From assembly GCA_024762475.1 (NCBI GenBank), contig JANTHJ010000016.1, forward strand, positions 1 through 41,801: 41,801 nt of DNA, in the 5' to 3' direction. Under the pieces are notes generated by a model that made no database searches, was not told where the DNA came from, and worked only from the letters and a program-made list of their open reading frames with translations. Position numbers and translations under genes: made by a program. This document shows, piece by piece, positions 24,571 through 32,987 of this stretch; positions within the stretch are counted from its first letter, which is position 1, and each line of letters opens with the position of its first letter. This DNA comes from Chromatiales bacterium (GTDB lineage Bacteria > Pseudomonadota > Gammaproteobacteria > Chromatiales > Chromatiaceae).

Positions 24571-24581
24571 CTGCAGGTACG

Positions 24582-26333
24582 ATGACCCTCGAAGAATGTC
24601 TCGATAATCTCAGGCAGCGCGTCCTGTTGCATCTGCAGACCATCTATGCCGATGTGGCTTTGACCTCGCCCCTGGAGGTGATAGCGGGCGATCTGGTCGA
24701 GGCCATGCGCCTGGATCACGAGTGCGGCCAGGTGGAGTCCCATCGGAATCTCTGGGACCAGTCCGATATCGGGATGATCACCTACGGCGACAGTATCCGA
24801 CGGGAGGGCGAGAAGCCGTTGCGCACCCTCAAGACTTTCCTCGACAGTCATCTGCGTGAGGAGATGCGGCTGGTGCATATCCTGCCCTTCTTTCCCTGGA
24901 GTTCGGACGACGGCTTTGCGGTGCTGAACTATGCGTCGGTCAATGAGGCCCTGGGGGATTGGCGGGATATCGAGTCCATTGCAAGAGACCATCGGCTGAT
25001 GGCCGATCTGGTTATCAACCACTGCTCCAGCCGCAGCCAGTGGTTCGAGAATTTCAGGCGGGGGGTGGAGCCAGGGCGGGACTATTTCATGACCGCCGAC
25101 CCGGACGATGATCTTTCCCAGGTCGTGCGACCGCGCACCAGTCCCCTGCTGCGTGAGGTGGAAACCGTCGAGGGAACCCGCTACGTCTGGTGTACCTTCA
25201 GCCACGACCAGGTGGACTTCGATTTCCGCAATCCGGCAGTATTGCTCCAGTTCGTGCGCATCGTCCGTCTCTATCTGGATCATGGAGTGCGCATCTTCCG
25301 ACTCGATGCAGTGGCGTTTCTGTGGAAAATCGTCGGCACCCCTTGCATCCATCTTGCGCAAACACACGAGACGATTCGCCTGCTGCGGACCCTGATCGAG
25401 CATGCCGAACCCTCGGCCATGATCATTACCGAGACCAATGTTCCCAACCGGGAGAACCTGACCTACTTCGGAAACGCCAACGAGGCTCATGCCATCTACA
25501 ATTTCTCGCTCCCACCGTTGTTGGTCAACACCCTGGTGACCGGTGACTGTACCTACCTGTCGCAATGGATGATGAGCATGCCGCCGGCACAGCACGGGAC
25601 GACCTATTTCAACTTCATCGCCTCCCATGACGGTATCGGCCTGCGGCCCGCGGAAGGATTGTTGACCGAAGAGGAGATCGGCACCCTGGTCAATACCATG
25701 CAGCGCTTTGGAGGTCTGATCTCATGGCGTGACGACGCCCGCGGGGGACGCAAGCCCTATGAGGTGAATATTGCCCTTTTCGACGCCCTGCAGGGCACGG
25801 TGGAAGGGCCCGACCGCTGGGGTCTGGACCGCTATATCGCTGCCCATGCCATCATGCTGGCGTTGGAAGGCATCCCAGCCTTCTATGTGCACAGCCTGCT
25901 GGGTACGCGCAATGACGAGCTGCGGGTCGAGCGCACCGGGCACAACCGCGCCATCAATCGTCACCAGTGGGACTGGGACGAACTGGAACAGGCGCTGGCT
26001 GATCCGACCTCGCAACACGCCCAGGTGTTGTCGCGCCTAAAGCAGCTTATCGATATTCGCCGGAACCAGCCGGCCTTCCACCCCAACGCCACCCAGTTCA
26101 CCCTGCAACTCGGTCAGGAACTCTTCGGTTTTTGGCGCCAGGACATGCAGCGGCGGCAAAGTATATTCTGCATCACCAATGTCACTGACCAGCCCCGTGA
26201 TCTGAATCTGCGCAGCATCAACCTGACGGTCACCGAGGAGTGGCGCGACCTGGTCGGCGGGATGGGCTTCGAGGGCACGGACGAGGCGATTACGTTGGCG
26301 CCGTACCAGGTAATGTGGATCACCAATACATGA
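24582..26333 (+). CDS. GH13_18 phosphorylase, probably glucosylglycerate phosphorylase
   Basis: A 583-residue sucrose-phosphorylase-like GH13 enzyme. The catalytic residues are Asp242 ([13 protein letters not shown]), Glu284 ([17 protein letters not shown]) and Asp350 ([12 protein letters not shown]). In operons with GpgS and its phosphatase, such enzymes cleave glucosylglycerate with phosphate to glucose-1-phosphate and D-glycerate; sucrose would be the alternative substrate. The start at ATG 24582 is 11 bases after gpgS; a TTG at 24567 overlapping the gpgS stop has a better-spaced GAGGAG and is possible. Its stop overlaps the next gene by four bases. Confidence 0.85.
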   Translation: MTLEECLDNLRQRVLLHLQTIYADVALTSPLEVIAGDLVEAMRLDHECGQVESHRNLWDQSDIGMITYGDSIRREGEKPLRTLKTFLDSHLREEMRLVHILPFFPWSSDDGFAVLNYASVNEALGDWRDIESIARDHRLMADLVINHCSSRSQWFENFRRGVEPGRDYFMTADPDDDLSQVVRPRTSPLLREVETVEGTRYVWCTFSHDQVDFDFRNPAVLLQFVRIVRLYLDHGVRIFRLDAVAFLWKIVGTPCIHLAQTHETIRLLRTLIEHAEPSAMIITETNVPNRENLTYFGNANEAHAIYNFSLPPLLVNTLVTGDCTYLSQWMMSMPPAQHGTTYFNFIASHDGIGLRPAEGLLTEEEIGTLVNTMQRFGGLISWRDDARGGRKPYEVNIALFDALQGTVEGPDRWGLDRYIAAHAIMLALEGIPAFYVHSLLGTRNDELRVERTGHNRAINRHQWDWDELEQALADPTSQHAQVLSRLKQLIDIRRNQPAFHPNATQFTLQLGQELFGFWRQDMQRRQSIFCITNVTDQPRDLNLRSINLTVTEEWRDLVGGMGFEGTDEAITLAPYQVMWITNT

Positions 26334-27649
26334 CCGTACTCAGCGACCAGTCCATATTTTCCGCGATGCGCCAGGGTGGCCCGTTTGCGGTCAGAGACCA
26401 TATTTCCATTGGGCGTCCGTTCGACCGGCAAAAGCGCGAATGGGTGCGGGAGCTGTGCGCCGACCAGGTGCAGATGACCAAGTACCGCGCGGTTCGCAGT
26501 CAGGTATTCAACCTCTTGCAGGTCGACAGCTTCGAGGATGTCCGACGCTTGCTTCGAGACCCGGGCGCCAGGAAGCAGACCTCCGAGCAGGCCTGTCGAT
26601 TACTCGGCAGGCTTTTCAACGTCGAGGGCGAGGTTCGCGAGATGCGCACCAAGCTGCGCGAATTCGGCGCTACAGCCGATTCTGTGATCGAGTATCTGCG
26701 CCGGAAGATACTTGCACCCTATGCCTCTCACATCGAGATCAGCAACGAGATTGGGACCACCGCCGATCCGGTAGAGCTGCTGTTGACGCTGTTCGACGAT
26801 CGTTACCACAAGAAGGTGCGTTTCGAGGCCAAGCGCAAATTGGTTCTGATGAACCTCGCTGGCGCAATCGATCAGCGCGAGCGGGAAACCGGTATTGAAA
26901 CGCGTTTCAAGACTTTCATCCGTTTTCTCGATGACTATGTCTGGAGTCCGAACCTCAAGATCGGCGAACATCGTCTGGCCTATCTGCTCAGCGAGCATGC
27001 CCCTGACGACCATCGCTGCCTGGACGTCAAGACCATACCCCTCGAGGCCGCTGCGGGTGTGCGACTTGGGCCCGATCAAAGGCTGACCTTTGTCAAACGG
27101 CGCCTGTTCGATGTCGGCAACAAGCAGATTCCGGTCTACGTGTCTGTGCGCAAGAAGGAGCCTGCCGCCAAGGTGATCAAGTTGCTGCGAAAGAACGAGA
27201 AGAACCCGGCGGTGGCGGTAGACGACGAACTGGGGCTGATGGCCGTGCTGGACAGTCGCGCCGATGTGACCCGCTTCGTCGATCACCTGAGCAGGGCGGC
27301 GGTGCGCTCGGGCGTCCTGATGTCACTCGAGGATATATCCGATACCCTGGATGGCGGGCGATATGCAGCGACCTCCACCGGGAGCAGCGGTGAGACACGC
27401 ATGCTGAAGTTTTTTGCCCGTCTCGGTGACACTCGGGTAGAGTTCATCATCCATACCAACCGGACCTTCCTCGATTACCACTATCGGCACGGGATCTCCC
27501 ATGACGAGTACGAGGTGCGCCGCCTTTTCGATTCGGGGGTGGCCGAATTCCTGTTTCCCCGGGATATCTACCAGTTGGAGTTGGAGGCCATACGCGACGA
27601 GCTGACGACTGGCTTTCGACGCAATCACGCGGCATGCAATGGCCGGTGA
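26330..27649 (+). CDS. Uncharacterised protein of glucosylglycerate operon
   Basis: A 439-residue soluble protein I cannot name. The N-terminal half (about 1-200) is helical with many charged residues. The C-terminal half contains [29 protein letters not shown] (in parts, residues 292-320), a Gly/Ser linker ([12 protein letters not shown]) and [31 protein letters not shown] (370-400). That order loosely recalls the RelA/SpoT-like nucleotidyltransferase fold, where a D-x-x-G-x-R-like strand and an E-x-Q-hydrophobic-R/H strand form the active site; this is inference. It overlaps the phosphorylase stop by four bases and is surely co-transcribed. Its 3' end overlaps the convergent gpmI by 25 bases. 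Confidence 0.72.
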   Translation: MTVLSDQSIFSAMRQGGPFAVRDHISIGRPFDRQKREWVRELCADQVQMTKYRAVRSQVFNLLQVDSFEDVRRLLRDPGARKQTSEQACRLLGRLFNVEGEVREMRTKLREFGATADSVIEYLRRKILAPYASHIEISNEIGTTADPVELLLTLFDDRYHKKVRFEAKRKLVLMNLAGAIDQRERETGIETRFKTFIRFLDDYVWSPNLKIGEHRLAYLLSEHAPDDHRCLDVKTIPLEAAAGVRLGPDQRLTFVKRRLFDVGNKQIPVYVSVRKKEPAAKVIKLLRKNEKNPAVAVDDELGLMAVLDSRADVTRFVDHLSRAAVRSGVLMSLEDISDTLDGGRYAATSTGSSGETRMLKFFARLGDTRVEFIIHTNRTFLDYHYRHGISHDEYEVRRLFDSGVAEFLFPRDIYQLELEAIRDELTTGFRRNHAACNGR

Positions 27650-29217
27650 TCCTGCGCTTTGGTATCGGGGCGTTCTCCGGGCAGCTGTCGCAGCAACAGT
27701 GAGGAGGCACGCATCGCCGCGGGGGGTGTGATTCCCATCAGTTGCAGAACGGTCGGCGCCACGTTGGCCAATCCGCCGTTGCTGGAGAGCTGCCAGTTGC
27801 ACTCGTCGACGATCAGGCACGGGACCGGGTAGGTGGTATGCTGGGTGTGCGGCTCACCGGTGAACGGATCCACCATTTCCTCGCAGTTGCCGTGGTCCGC
27901 GGTCAGCAATACCGAATAGCCGGCTTCAACAGCGGCTTCGAGAACCCGGGAGACCTCGCGGTCCAGCACCTCCACTGCCTCGACGATGGCGTCCTGCTTG
28001 GCCGTGTGCCCCACCATGTCGCCGTTGGCGAAATTGACCACCACGAAGGCATAGCTCTCCTTGCCGAGGGCGTCGACCACGGCATCGGCGACCTCGCGTG
28101 CACTCATCGCGGGTTGCTGGTCGTAGGTGGCGACGCCGGGCGAGGGGATGAGCAGCTGGCGCTCGCCGCTATAGGGCTCGGCGCGGCCGCCATTGAAGAA
28201 GTAGGTCACATGGGCGTACTTCTCGGTTTCGGCGCAGTGAAACTGTTGCAGCCCCAGTGCGCTGACAATCTCGCCGATGGTTATGTCCGGGTGTTCGGGC
28301 TCAAAGGCGAAGGGTAGTGGCAGCGACCGGTCGTAGGGCATCAGGCAGGTCACCTTGGCCAGCCCGGTGGGGCCGCGGTCGAATCCCGTGAAGGCCGGAT
28401 CGGCGAGCGCGGCCACCAGCTGACGCGGTCGATCCTTGCGGAAGTTGAAAAAAACCAATGGTGCGTCCGCCGCGACCGGCTCGAAGCTTGGCAGGCGGAT
28501 CGGCTGAATGAACTCGTCGGTATCTCCAGCGGCATAGGCGCTGCGAATGGCGGTTTCGGCGTTGAGTGCCGGCTGGGCCTTGCCCAGCATCAAGGCGCGC
28601 CATGCGCGCTCTGTTCTATCCCAGCGGTTGTCCCGGTCCATGGCGTAATAGCGACCCGTGATACTGGCGATGGCCCCGCCGCTCTCATGCAGCACAGGCT
28701 CGATCTGCTGCAGATAGTGCAACGCCGACCGGGGTGGTGTGTCCCGGCCGTCGGTAATCATGTGCAGCAGCGGCCGAACCCGGTGGTCGCGGCACAGGCG
28801 TACCAGTGCCTGCAGGTGCGAGAGATGGCTATGCACCCCGCCGTCGGAGACCAGCCCCGCCAGGTGCAGCGGCTGTCCCTGCGCCTTCGCGCGCTCTACG
28901 GCGGCCAGCAGCGCCGGGTTCTCGAAGAACTCGCCGCTGGCGATGGCATCGTTGATGCGCACTATATCCTGGCGGACGATCGAGCCTGCACCCAGGGTCA
29001 TGTGTCCCACCTCGGAATTGCCCATCTGTCCGTCCGGCAGCCCGACCGCAGCCCCCGAGGCCTGCAGGGCGGCGTGGGGGTAGCGGCTGAACCAGTCGTC
29101 CAGGTGCGGCGTATCGGCCTCGGCCACACCGTTATTGCGCTTGCTCGGGTTGACCCCGAACCCATCCAGAATGACCAGGAGGGTGGGACGGCGTGGCACC
29201 TTGGGGTTGTCGCTCAT
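27625..29217 (-). CDS. gpmI: Cofactor-independent phosphoglycerate mutase
   Basis: A 530-residue 2,3-bisphosphoglycerate-independent phosphoglycerate mutase interconverting 3- and 2-phosphoglycerate. The metal site Asp19 is in LLVILDGFG, and the phosphoserine Ser68 in GQMGNSEVGHM; HMITDGRDTPP, FFNFRKDRPRQL, LTADHGNCEEM and HTQHTTYPVP complete the family motifs. Length is normal (about 510-530). The start at 29217 fits the family N-terminus; the open frame runs a further 57 codons without resemblance. No strong ribosome site is visible. It is convergent with the glucosylglycerate operon and works on the same metabolite, 3-phosphoglycerate. Confidence 0.95.
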   Translation of the reverse strand: MSDNPKVPRRPTLLVILDGFGVNPSKRNNGVAEADTPHLDDWFSRYPHAALQASGAAVGLPDGQMGNSEVGHMTLGAGSIVRQDIVRINDAIASGEFFENPALLAAVERAKAQGQPLHLAGLVSDGGVHSHLSHLQALVRLCRDHRVRPLLHMITDGRDTPPRSALHYLQQIEPVLHESGGAIASITGRYYAMDRDNRWDRTERAWRALMLGKAQPALNAETAIRSAYAAGDTDEFIQPIRLPSFEPVAADAPLVFFNFRKDRPRQLVAALADPAFTGFDRGPTGLAKVTCLMPYDRSLPLPFAFEPEHPDITIGEIVSALGLQQFHCAETEKYAHVTYFFNGGRAEPYSGERQLLIPSPGVATYDQQPAMSAREVADAVVDALGKESYAFVVVNFANGDMVGHTAKQDAIVEAVEVLDREVSRVLEAAVEAGYSVLLTADHGNCEEMVDPFTGEPHTQHTTYPVPCLIVDECNWQLSSNGGLANVAPTVLQLMGITPPAAMRASSLLLRQLPGERPDTKAQDHRPLHAA

Positions 29218-29525
29218 TTCGGTTTCCGAATCAGGAGATGGGGCCATTGTTTCGTGAGACCGTCCGCGGATGCCGGCGATTTCCTCTGGGCGCCACGAGC
29301 GTCGATACGCCGGCGCCGCGATGCCTCGCTGGAATACCCAGCAATTTTCGTGCCCCTCGCGAGGTTGCCGGGGTGACGCTGCGGCCACCGGCGACGGGGT
29401 TGCGCCAATACAAAGAGTTATGGCGCGAGCGTCCGGCGATAGTGGATCGGCGGTGCCTACCCAGGCAGCTTAGAACAGTGCAAAACGTCTGTTTTGGTAC
29501 ATCCCCGTGCGATTTATAGGTGATT

Positions 29526-29542
29526 TGCACCGCCCTGGTGCA
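29526..29542. promoter_or_regulatory. NtrC binding site
   Basis: TGCACC-N5-GGTGCA is a perfect palindrome matching the NtrC (NRI) consensus. Its centre is about 38 bases upstream of the sigma-54 promoter at 29571. A half-site-like GGTACA at 29496-29501 might be a second, weaker element. The rest of the 29218-29663 gap shows no gene. Confidence 0.7.
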
Positions 29543-29570
29543 GAAATTGCGTCAGATCCCGGGTTTTTCC

Positions 29571-29586
29571 TGGCACGGGCTTTGCT
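29571..29586 (+). promoter_or_regulatory. Sigma-54 promoter for the ATP-grasp operon
   Basis: TGGCACGGGCTTTGCT matches the consensus TGGCACG-N4-TTGCW at every defined base (GG 29572-29573, GC 29584-29585). The predicted start is near 29598, giving a leader of about 66 bases to the ATG at 29664. With the NtrC palindrome just upstream it predicts activation on nitrogen limitation. Confidence 0.85.
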
Positions 29587-29663
29587 CGACTACCGGGAAG
29601 GCGCTGCCGTGGCTTGGGCTATCGGGGCGCTCGATATCTATAAAACGATCCGGGGGAATCCTG

Positions 29664-30779
29664 ATGTCTGCTGCTATCGAACACTTTGCGGGTCTGGCCC
29701 ACAAACGCATAATCAACCACGACATCATGCACTGCACTGCAGATGGCGTTGAAGGAAACCATCTCTACTCGGGGCGGGCGCTCGGCATGTCCGAACCATG
29801 GGACTTGATCCAGTTGCATCCCGATCTGGAGCCGCTGTGGGACGACATCCATGCGCACTATCGGCGGGTCGGCCTTTCCCACACCGAGCAGGTGATCTGG
29901 CACGTGAATCGGGCCGAGCTGGGGGAGCATATCGGGTATGTTCCATCGGTTTTCTATTTCGGGCCCAACGAATGTGTGTACTGGGGCGACCGGCGCTGGC
30001 TGGAAACGGTCGAATACATCAACTCGAAGAACAATTTCATGGCCGTGGCCCATCAGCTGGGGGTGGACGTGCCGCAGACGCGCTGCTTCGAAAAGGCCGG
30101 AGATATCGACGCGCGGGTCATCGCCGAAACGGTTTTTCCGTGTTACCTGAAGGCGGCCGTATCCGTATCCGGGGTCGGCATCTACCGCTGCCGGAATGCC
30201 GACGAGCTGGCCGAGGCCAAGGGCCGGTTCGATCCCTACACCCCGGTTCAGATCCAGGAGGAGGTCTGCAGCGATACCTTCCTTAACCTGCAGTACGAGG
30301 TGGTGGAGAATCAGCTGGTGCGGTTGCAGGCCAGTCAACAGATCCTGGAGGGGACCGCTCACCAGGGCAATCGGGTGCCGGCCGATTACGAGCCCTGGGG
30401 GGCTGTCGAGCCCATGGCCCGCTGGCTCAAGGAACAGGGCATGAAGGGGGTATTCGCCTTCGATGTGGCAGCGGTAGAGGGCCCGGAGGGCCTGCGCTTC
30501 CCCGCGATCGAATGCAATCCCCGCTACAACGGCGCTTCGTACCCCACCGTCATCGCCCACAAGCTGGGGATCCGCGAGTGGACGGCGACCACTTTGCATA
30601 CCCGCCACCAGGACCTCGCATCGATCGACCTGAGTGGCCTGGAGTTCGACCCCAACACCGGCGAGGGCGCCATTGTGGTCAACTGGGGGACCGTGTTGGT
30701 GGGCAAGCTGGTCATTCTGATGGCGGGCTCCCGTGAATATCGGGCAGCCTTGCAAACCGAGTTGGAGGCGCTGCTGTGA
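29664..30779 (+). CDS. ATP-grasp ligase of unknown substrate
   Basis: A 371-residue protein with an ATP-grasp fold. The ATP-binding lysine region is FPCYLKAAVSVSGVG (Lys163), and the Mg-binding end is FPAIECNPRYNGASYP (Glu283, Asn285) preceded by Asp267. The N-terminal third (about 1-125) is a family-specific domain that I do not recognise, with HDIMHCTADGVEGNHLY and FYFGPNECVYWGDRRW. ATP-grasp enzymes join a carboxylate to an amine or thiol through an acyl phosphate. The start follows a GGGGGAA by about 7 bases. Together with the isoaspartyl peptidase downstream, a role in making or remaking an aspartyl or amino-acid amide bond is an inference. Confidence 0.82.
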   Translation: MSAAIEHFAGLAHKRIINHDIMHCTADGVEGNHLYSGRALGMSEPWDLIQLHPDLEPLWDDIHAHYRRVGLSHTEQVIWHVNRAELGEHIGYVPSVFYFGPNECVYWGDRRWLETVEYINSKNNFMAVAHQLGVDVPQTRCFEKAGDIDARVIAETVFPCYLKAAVSVSGVGIYRCRNADELAEAKGRFDPYTPVQIQEEVCSDTFLNLQYEVVENQLVRLQASQQILEGTAHQGNRVPADYEPWGAVEPMARWLKEQGMKGVFAFDVAAVEGPEGLRFPAIECNPRYNGASYPTVIAHKLGIREWTATTLHTRHQDLASIDLSGLEFDPNTGEGAIVVNWGTVLVGKLVILMAGSREYRAALQTELEALL

Positions 30780-30869
30780 TGCCAGCCCGAAAAGTACCAA
30801 CGCTGTCTGAGTGAGGCTTTGTTACCATCTGGCCAGATGACAGTTGGGCCATTTTCCAAAGAGGGCAGC

Positions 30870-31814
30870 ATGACCGCGACAGCTCGATACTCATTGATGA
30901 TTCATGGTGGTGCGGGTGCCCTGGACAACGTCAAGGATCAAAAGACAGCGGTGCGCTATCTCGACAGCGTGCAGCGCATCCTCGAACATGGTCGCGAGGT
31001 GCTAGAACTGGGTGGTTCGGCCCTGCAGGCGGCCGAGCAATGCGCGTCTTTGCTCGAGGACGACCCTATCTTCAATGCCGGCTGCGGCTCGGTGTTGAAC
31101 GAAGATGGCCATGTGGAGATGGATGCCGCCATCATGGACGGAAGGACGCTGGGGGCAGGGGCGGTGGCGGCGATCGACGGCATCGCCAACCCGGTGCAGC
31201 TCGCCCGCCTGGTCATGACCGAAAGCGAGCACGTCATGCTGATTGCCGACGGGGCCATGCGATTTGCCGATCATTGCGGTGTGGAGCGGGTACCGGCCAG
31301 CTATTTCTATACCGAGGACCGGATTGCCCAGCTCAAGGAGGCGCGCCTTCGCCACAAGATGATGCTCGACCATGAGAGCCCCGAGGACTGTGTGTGCGAG
31401 GACCAGAAGTACGGCACCATCGGTGCGGTGGCCTATGACATGGAGGGTAATCTCGCGGCGGCCACCTCTACCGGCGGTATCGTCAACAAGCGTCAGGGCA
31501 GGGTGGGCGATTCCCCCATTGTTGGCGCCGGCGTCTATGCCGACAACGAGACCTGCGCTGTCTCCACCACCGGCTACGGTGAGGAATTCATGCGCACGGT
31601 CATCGCCAAGACCATCTCGGATTTCATCTATATGAAGGAGCTGGATGCCGAAGAGGCCACCCGCGCCGGCATCGACTATCTGCGACGCAAGGTGAATGGT
31701 CGTGGCGGGATGATAGTCATCGACAACCAGGGCCGTTGCGCCAGCGGCATGACCACCAAGAAAATGATCCATGGCTGGATCGAGCATGGTGGCGAGGCCG
31801 TGGTGCGGTTTTGA
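30870..31814 (+). CDS. Isoaspartyl peptidase/L-asparaginase (Ntn hydrolase)
   Basis: A 314-residue plant-type asparaginase of the N-terminal nucleophile family. The conserved start SLMIHGGAGAL, the FNAGCGSVLNEDGHVEMDAAIMDG block (in parts, 68-91) and the autocleavage site QKYGTIGAVA with Thr183 as nucleophile are clear, followed by AATSTGGIVNKRQGRVGDSPIVGAG. Members hydrolyse beta-aspartyl dipeptides and asparagine; relatives degrade beta-Asp-Arg from cyanophycin. The start at 30870 has GAGGG about 5 bases upstream. It lies 90 bases after the ATP-grasp gene, with no terminator seen between, so the NtrC/sigma-54 promoter probably serves both. Confidence 0.92.
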   Translation: MTATARYSLMIHGGAGALDNVKDQKTAVRYLDSVQRILEHGREVLELGGSALQAAEQCASLLEDDPIFNAGCGSVLNEDGHVEMDAAIMDGRTLGAGAVAAIDGIANPVQLARLVMTESEHVMLIADGAMRFADHCGVERVPASYFYTEDRIAQLKEARLRHKMMLDHESPEDCVCEDQKYGTIGAVAYDMEGNLAAATSTGGIVNKRQGRVGDSPIVGAGVYADNETCAVSTTGYGEEFMRTVIAKTISDFIYMKELDAEEATRAGIDYLRRKVNGRGGMIVIDNQGRCASGMTTKKMIHGWIEHGGEAVVRF

Positions 31815-31833
31815 TCCCTGGCACACTGTCCGG

Positions 31834-32736
31834 TCAGTAGTCGATGCTGCTGGCGACAAGAAAATCCTGAAAGGCCCGTGCAGCAGCGGTCTGGATCTTC
31901 TTTTCGGGCCTCACCACATACCACTGTCGCTGCAGGGGCAGGCCTGCGACATCCAGCAAGGCGATCTCGCCACTGGTCAACTCTGCCTGCACGGCACTCT
32001 TCGACACAATGGAAATACCCAGTCCCGCGGCGACGGCCTGCTTGACTGCCTCGTGGCTGCCCAGCTCCAGTCGAATATTGAGCGACACCTGGTGCTCCAG
32101 AAAGAAGTTTTCACAGGCCAGGCGTGTGCCGGATCCCTGCTCGCGCGCGATGAAGGGTTCCTCGCCGAGCCGCTTCGGCGCAATGCGTCTGCGGCCCACG
32201 AGTTTATGATCGGGGTGGGCGATCGCCACCAGTAGGTTGTCGGCAAAGGGTTCCGCGGCAATGCGTGTATTTTCCGGCGGCTGGCCCAGGATGTAGAGAT
32301 CGTCCTCGTTGCACGCGAGCCGATCCAGGATGGCTTCACGGTTGCCCACGAAAAGGGAGACATCCAGCCCGGGATACTCGCGTGAAAATCCACCCAGCAG
32401 ACGAGGAATGAAGTACTGCGCGGTGGTGAGCGCGGCGAGCTGCAGTCCCCCCTTCTGCAGTCCCTGCATCGCGGCGAGGTCCTGGGAAAGCAGTTCCAGC
32501 CGGTCAAAAATGTCTCGGCAGGCCTCTGCCACGACCTTTCCTGTCTCCGTGAGGTAGAGTTGTTTGCCGACCTGCTCGAGCAGCGGTTCGCCCACCGCCT
32601 CGGCCAGCTGTTTGACCTGGATAGAGACTGCCGGTGGCGTCAGGTGCATCGCCCTGGCAGTCTGTGCGACGCTCATATGCCGGGTAAGCGTATTGAAGAT
32701 TTTCAGCTGGTGTAGTGTTGCGTGGCGTAGCGACAT
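31834..32736 (-). CDS. cbbR: CbbR-type LysR transcription regulator
   Basis: A 300-residue LysR-family regulator. The winged-helix DNA-binding domain occupies about residues 5-65 (LHQLKIFNTLTRHMSVAQTARAMHLTPPAVSIQVKQL in parts), and the effector domain runs from about 95 to 295 (GLQLAALTTAQYFIPRLL, then GSHEAVKQAVAAGLGISIVS). This text matches CbbR proteins that sense metabolites such as RuBP or NADPH and activate Calvin-cycle genes. It is divergent from dabB with a 250-base gap containing LysR-type sites. The neighbouring dab and cbb genes make the assignment firm, though effector identity is not visible. Confidence 0.9.
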   Translation of the reverse strand: MSLRHATLHQLKIFNTLTRHMSVAQTARAMHLTPPAVSIQVKQLAEAVGEPLLEQVGKQLYLTETGKVVAEACRDIFDRLELLSQDLAAMQGLQKGGLQLAALTTAQYFIPRLLGGFSREYPGLDVSLFVGNREAILDRLACNEDDLYILGQPPENTRIAAEPFADNLLVAIAHPDHKLVGRRRIAPKRLGEEPFIAREQGSGTRLACENFFLEHQVSLNIRLELGSHEAVKQAVAAGLGISIVSKSAVQAELTSGEIALLDVAGLPLQRQWYVVRPEKKIQTAAARAFQDFLVASSIDY

Positions 32737-32761
32737 CGAAACGACCTTCAGCTCAATAGGG

Positions 32762-32806
32762 TTAAGAAAAATAAAACGAAATAATAAGCGTCGTTAACTT
32801 GTATTA
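32762..32806. promoter_or_regulatory. CbbR-type operator pair before dabB
   Basis: Three TNA-N7-TNA motifs are present: TTA at 32762 with TAA at 32772; TAA at 32785 with TAA at 32795; and TTA at 32794 with TTA at 32804 (core TTAACTTGTATTAA). Element 1 (TTAAGAAAAATAAAA) and element 2 lie 32 bases apart and recur before cbbL. The AT-rich run contrasts with the GC-rich surroundings. Confidence 0.65.
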
Positions 32807-32807
32807 A

Positions 32808-32987
32808 ACGTTTGGGCTGCACAGAATGCAAATCCCTGCGGCCCAAGGGAAGGCAGTTCAGGAGGCCCTGATCGATTCCGGCGCAACATGCGCTGTTTCG
32901 GAATTGATCGGAACTTGCTGTACCCAGGGATCCCGCCGAGGGTGGCTGTTCCCCAGCGGTGGGTCCGCACATAACGAGGGGGTGTGC
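32808..32987 (+). other. dabB leader region with hairpin
   Basis: This 180-base stretch follows the operator pair. TTGGGCTGC at 32812-32820 can pair with GCGGCCCAA at 32838-32846 (one U-G pair, 17-base loop). The frame is open from 32826 but that part lacks membrane-protein character, so it is treated as leader. No T tract follows the hairpin. Confidence 0.35.

Noticed and set aside
29536-29551. TGGTGC-N5-TTGCG, a sigma-54-like element overlapping the NtrC palindrome.
   Set aside because: It is a weaker match, is partly explained by the GGTGCA half of the NtrC site, and a full consensus promoter lies 35 bases downstream at 29571.
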